Shown piece after piece: positions 33,182 to 34,546 of a stretch of DNA of 34,546 nucleotides. The DNA is taken from assembly GCA_947379965.1 (NCBI GenBank), contig CANCPC010000020.1, forward strand, positions 1 through 34,546, written 5' to 3'. Under the pieces are notes generated by a model. It did no database searches. It was given only the letters and a program-made list of their open reading frames with translations, and was not told the origin of the DNA. Position 1 is the first letter of the stretch. Every line of letters begins with the position of its first letter. This DNA comes from Flavobacteriaceae bacterium. Lineage in GTDB: Bacteria; Bacteroidota; Bacteroidia; Flavobacteriales; Flavobacteriaceae. The position numbers and the translations under genes were made by a program.

Positions 33182-33634
33182 TTATTTGTTGCTAATTCCC
33201 CCTTCGGGGGTTAGGGGGCTTCCGTTCAAAACTACTTTATAATGTATAGTTGCCGTTGGTTCTAATGTTTTAGAAACCGAACAGTATTTTTCGAAAGAAA
33301 GTTGTGCTGCTCTTGCCGCTTTTTCTTCGTTAATAGGTCCTTCCAAATAGAAAACCACATAAATATCTTTAAATGGTTTTGCTTCGCCAACTTGAATGCG
33401 TTCGCCTTCAACCTCAGCTTTGAAAGAGGTAATGTTTTGACGTTGCTTTTTTAATATTGAAATCATATCGATTCCGCTACAACCGGCAACCCCCATTAGG
33501 ATTAATTCCATTGGGCTTGGCCCCATATCATTACCGCCAAAATCAGGTCTGGCGTCTAAATTCACTATATGTCCACGATCATTTTTTAGTTGAAAGTGAA
33601 AATTTTCGTTTACTCTGTCTAATGTTATTTTCAT
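33182..33634 (-). CDS. OsmC/Ohr family protein
   Basis: About 150 aa from the ATG at 33634 (an upstream ATG at 33649 is repeat-encoded). The two reactive cysteines of this family are Cys52 (GVAGCSGIDM) and Cys118 (EKYCSVSKTL), so it may reduce organic hydroperoxides or bind a sulfur-containing ligand. It sits between homoserine dehydrogenase, DUF2007 and metZ genes. Its last 12 residues (SPLTPEGGISNK) are encoded by the C-rich stop-side repeat, here read in a frame without the repeat's own stop codon. The natural C-terminus was probably near VVLNG. Confidence 0.9.
   Translation of the reverse strand: MKITLDRVNENFHFQLKNDRGHIVNLDARPDFGGNDMGPSPMELILMGVAGCSGIDMISILKKQRQNITSFKAEVEGERIQVGEAKPFKDIYVVFYLEGPINEEKAARAAQLSFEKYCSVSKTLEPTATIHYKVVLNGSPLTPEGGISNK
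33194..33220. repeat. C-rich stop-side repeat translated into the OsmC C-terminus
   Basis: AATTCCCCCTTCGGGGG followed by TTAGGGGGCT, identical over these bases to 34087-34113 but in a different reading frame relative to the gene. Confidence 0.85.
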
Positions 33635-33638
33635 TTTT

Positions 33639-33680
33639 CCCCTCCCCAACCCTCCCCGAAGGGGAGGGAGCCATGACTGG
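33639..33680. repeat. C-rich hairpin repeat, start-side arm, before OsmC
   Basis: CCCCTCCCCAACCCTCCCC-GAAGGGGAGGGAG hairpin, only 4 bp from the OsmC ATG. No stop-side partner is seen at the DUF2007 end. Confidence 0.8.
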
Positions 33681-33743
33681 AGGTTAGTCCCTTTTTTATT
33701 AATAATTTATTTTTAATATCTTATTGAGGTTATTGGTTTTATT

Positions 33744-33983
33744 TTAAATTTCCGTTTCTAAAATATTATTCCCGTCTAAATAATTCTTAATTATACTTTC
33801 AGCTTGATTAAAATCGGATTCATCAACTTGCAACTTTACAGGATTAAAACCTCCCGAAGTAACAACCCAAGGCTCGATACTTGACATATATTCATTTTGA
33901 ATAAAAACTGTAATTTCTTTTTCTTCCAATAAATTTTTAACATTCATTGCTTCGAAATACGGACCATTAAAGACTACTATCAT
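33744..33983 (-). CDS. DUF2007 domain protein
   Basis: About 79 aa from the ATG at 33983. It reads IVVFNGPYFEAMNVKNLLEEKEITVFIQNEYMSSIEPWVVTSGGFNPVKLQVDESDFNQAESIIKNYL, fitting the small DUF2007 group (ferredoxin-like fold, function unknown). An ATG at 34007 lies inside a C-rich repeat and is not used here. It is between thrA and OsmC genes in the same run. Confidence 0.8.
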   Translation of the reverse strand: MIVVFNGPYFEAMNVKNLLEEKEITVFIQNEYMSSIEPWVVTSGGFNPVKLQVDESDFNQAESIIKNYLDGNNILETEI

Positions 33984-33996
33984 AATTGTATGTTTT

Positions 33997-34038
33997 CCCC
34001 TCCCCAACCCTCCCCGAAGGGGAGGGAGCCGAAACTGG
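33997..34038. repeat. C-rich hairpin repeat, start-side arm, before DUF2007 gene
   Basis: Nearly identical to 33639-33680, continuing into AGCCGAAACTGG as at 15404-15446. It ends 13 bp from the ATG; its partner arm is at 34087-34114. Confidence 0.8.
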
Positions 34039-34086
34039 AGCGTTATTGTTAATAAAAATTAAGTTCATTTCTATTTACTTGTTGCT

Positions 34087-34114
34087 AATTCCCCCTTCGG
34101 GGGTTAGGGGGCTA
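34087..34114. repeat. C-rich hairpin repeat, stop-side arm, on the thrA stop codon
   Basis: AATTCCCCCTTCGGGGG then TTAGGGGGCTA; the final triplet is the complement of the thrA TAG stop, as at pheA. Confidence 0.8.
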
Positions 34115-34546
34115 CCCTTTCTCTGACAATCTCAAAATATCTCCAAAAACACCTCTCGCCGTAACTGCCGATCCTGCGCCAGCGCCTTGAATTACGATGG
34201 GTCTGTCGCCATAGGATTCCGTGTAAATTTCGAAGAAAGAATCAGAACCTTTCAATCCGCCCAAAGCGGTATCCGAAGGTACGGAAACTAATTTTACTTC
34301 GAGGTTTCCTTTGTCATTTTGTAAATCGCCTGACAATTCCCCAATGTATCTCAAAACATGATTGGGTTCTTGATCTTCTTTTATTTTGTTATAAATTGGA
34401 TCGAATTCCTTCAATTTATGCAAGAAATCAGTAACGTTTCCTTCTCTTAAATGTTCTGGAATTAGGTTTTGAATACTGATTTCTTCAAACTCATTTTGCA
34501 AGTCTAATTCTCTTGCCAAAATCAATAATTTTCTTCCCACATCGTT
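34112..34546 (-). CDS. thrA: homoserine dehydrogenase C-terminal part (probably bifunctional aspartokinase/homoserine dehydrogenase), cut by the window edge
   Basis: About 144 codons, open to the window end, where it reads N-D-V-G-R-K-L-L-I-L-A-R-E-L. That matches the conserved DVARKLLILARE of homoserine dehydrogenase; the GTG inside it is not the real start. The ending GAGAGSAVTARGVFGDILRLSEKG is typical of the ThrA/MetL group. It reduces aspartate semialdehyde to homoserine, precursor of the MetZ substrate. The fused aspartokinase part is inferred and would lie outside the window. Confidence 0.88.
   Translation of the reverse strand, partial: NDVGRKLLILARELDLQNEFEEISIQNLIPEHLREGNVTDFLHKLKEFDPIYNKIKEDQEPNHVLRYIGELSGDLQNDKGNLEVKLVSVPSDTALGGLKGSDSFFEIYTESYGDRPIVIQGAGAGSAVTARGVFGDILRLSEKG

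Noticed and set aside
34112-34540. Short stand-alone gene starting at the GTG near the window end
   Set aside because: The frame stays open to the edge and the residues before the GTG continue homoserine dehydrogenase homology, so it is a truncated larger gene.

Overview
The window looks like a chromosomal segment of a flavobacterium, most likely the genus Flavobacterium or a close relative. The evidence is AT-rich DNA, Bacteroidetes-type promoters (TTG about 16-24 nt before TAnnTTTG), few Shine-Dalgarno sequences, a GldA-type gliding-motility ATPase, DUF3857 proteins and a metH gene split in two. All large genes but two are on the minus strand. I see no phage, insertion sequence, CRISPR array, tRNA or rRNA.

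Layout by coordinate: a membrane-anchored penicillin-acylase-family hydrolase (214-2598, -) diverges from a flavin reductase-like protein (2748-3383, +). Next come queA with its own promoter and terminator, then a housekeeping run transcribed rsgA > dtd > two DUF3857/transglutaminase-like exported proteins > MazG-like > aroA (11936 down to 4793). Upstream of that is an aromatic amino acid operon transcribed pheA > aminotransferase > tyrA > DAHP synthase/chorismate mutase (16362 down to 12167), closed by a terminator. An outer-membrane barrel gene and gldA follow.

The right half (18.5-34.5 kb) holds a sulfate-to-methionine set. The cys operon is cysH (APS-reductase type) > cysD > cysN > siroheme sulfite reductase with an extra C-terminal domain > cobA > Met8-like. 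It takes sulfate to sulfide and makes the siroheme needed for that. MetZ fixes sulfide into homocysteine, split MetH methylates it, and MetF supplies methyl-THF. The end of a homoserine dehydrogenase (thrA), a DUF2007 gene and an OsmC-like gene lead into metZ. An Rrf2-type regulator with four cysteines sits next to the cys operon, and an imperfect dyad lies at the predicted cys start site.

Main discoveries. (1) A complete Phe/Tyr transcription attenuator precedes pheA: an 18-residue leader peptide with 8 aromatic residues, competing 1:2 and 2:3 pairings, and a GAAA-loop terminator with a T9 tract ending just before the pheA ATG. (2) Many intergenic spacers are bounded by paired inverted arms that start at the upstream stop codon and end at the downstream start codon. 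Each arm reads the same motif from the CDS into the spacer, but the motif family differs between spacers (C-rich hairpin, GATTAACGATT, TTGATAGTTGATGG, AATTGTGAA, GCTTTTG). Some arms have become coding and form protein termini. (3) A 30-codon tail of a second MetZ-like enzyme lies just beyond metZ. (4) One of the two DUF3857 paralogs has lost catalytic residues.
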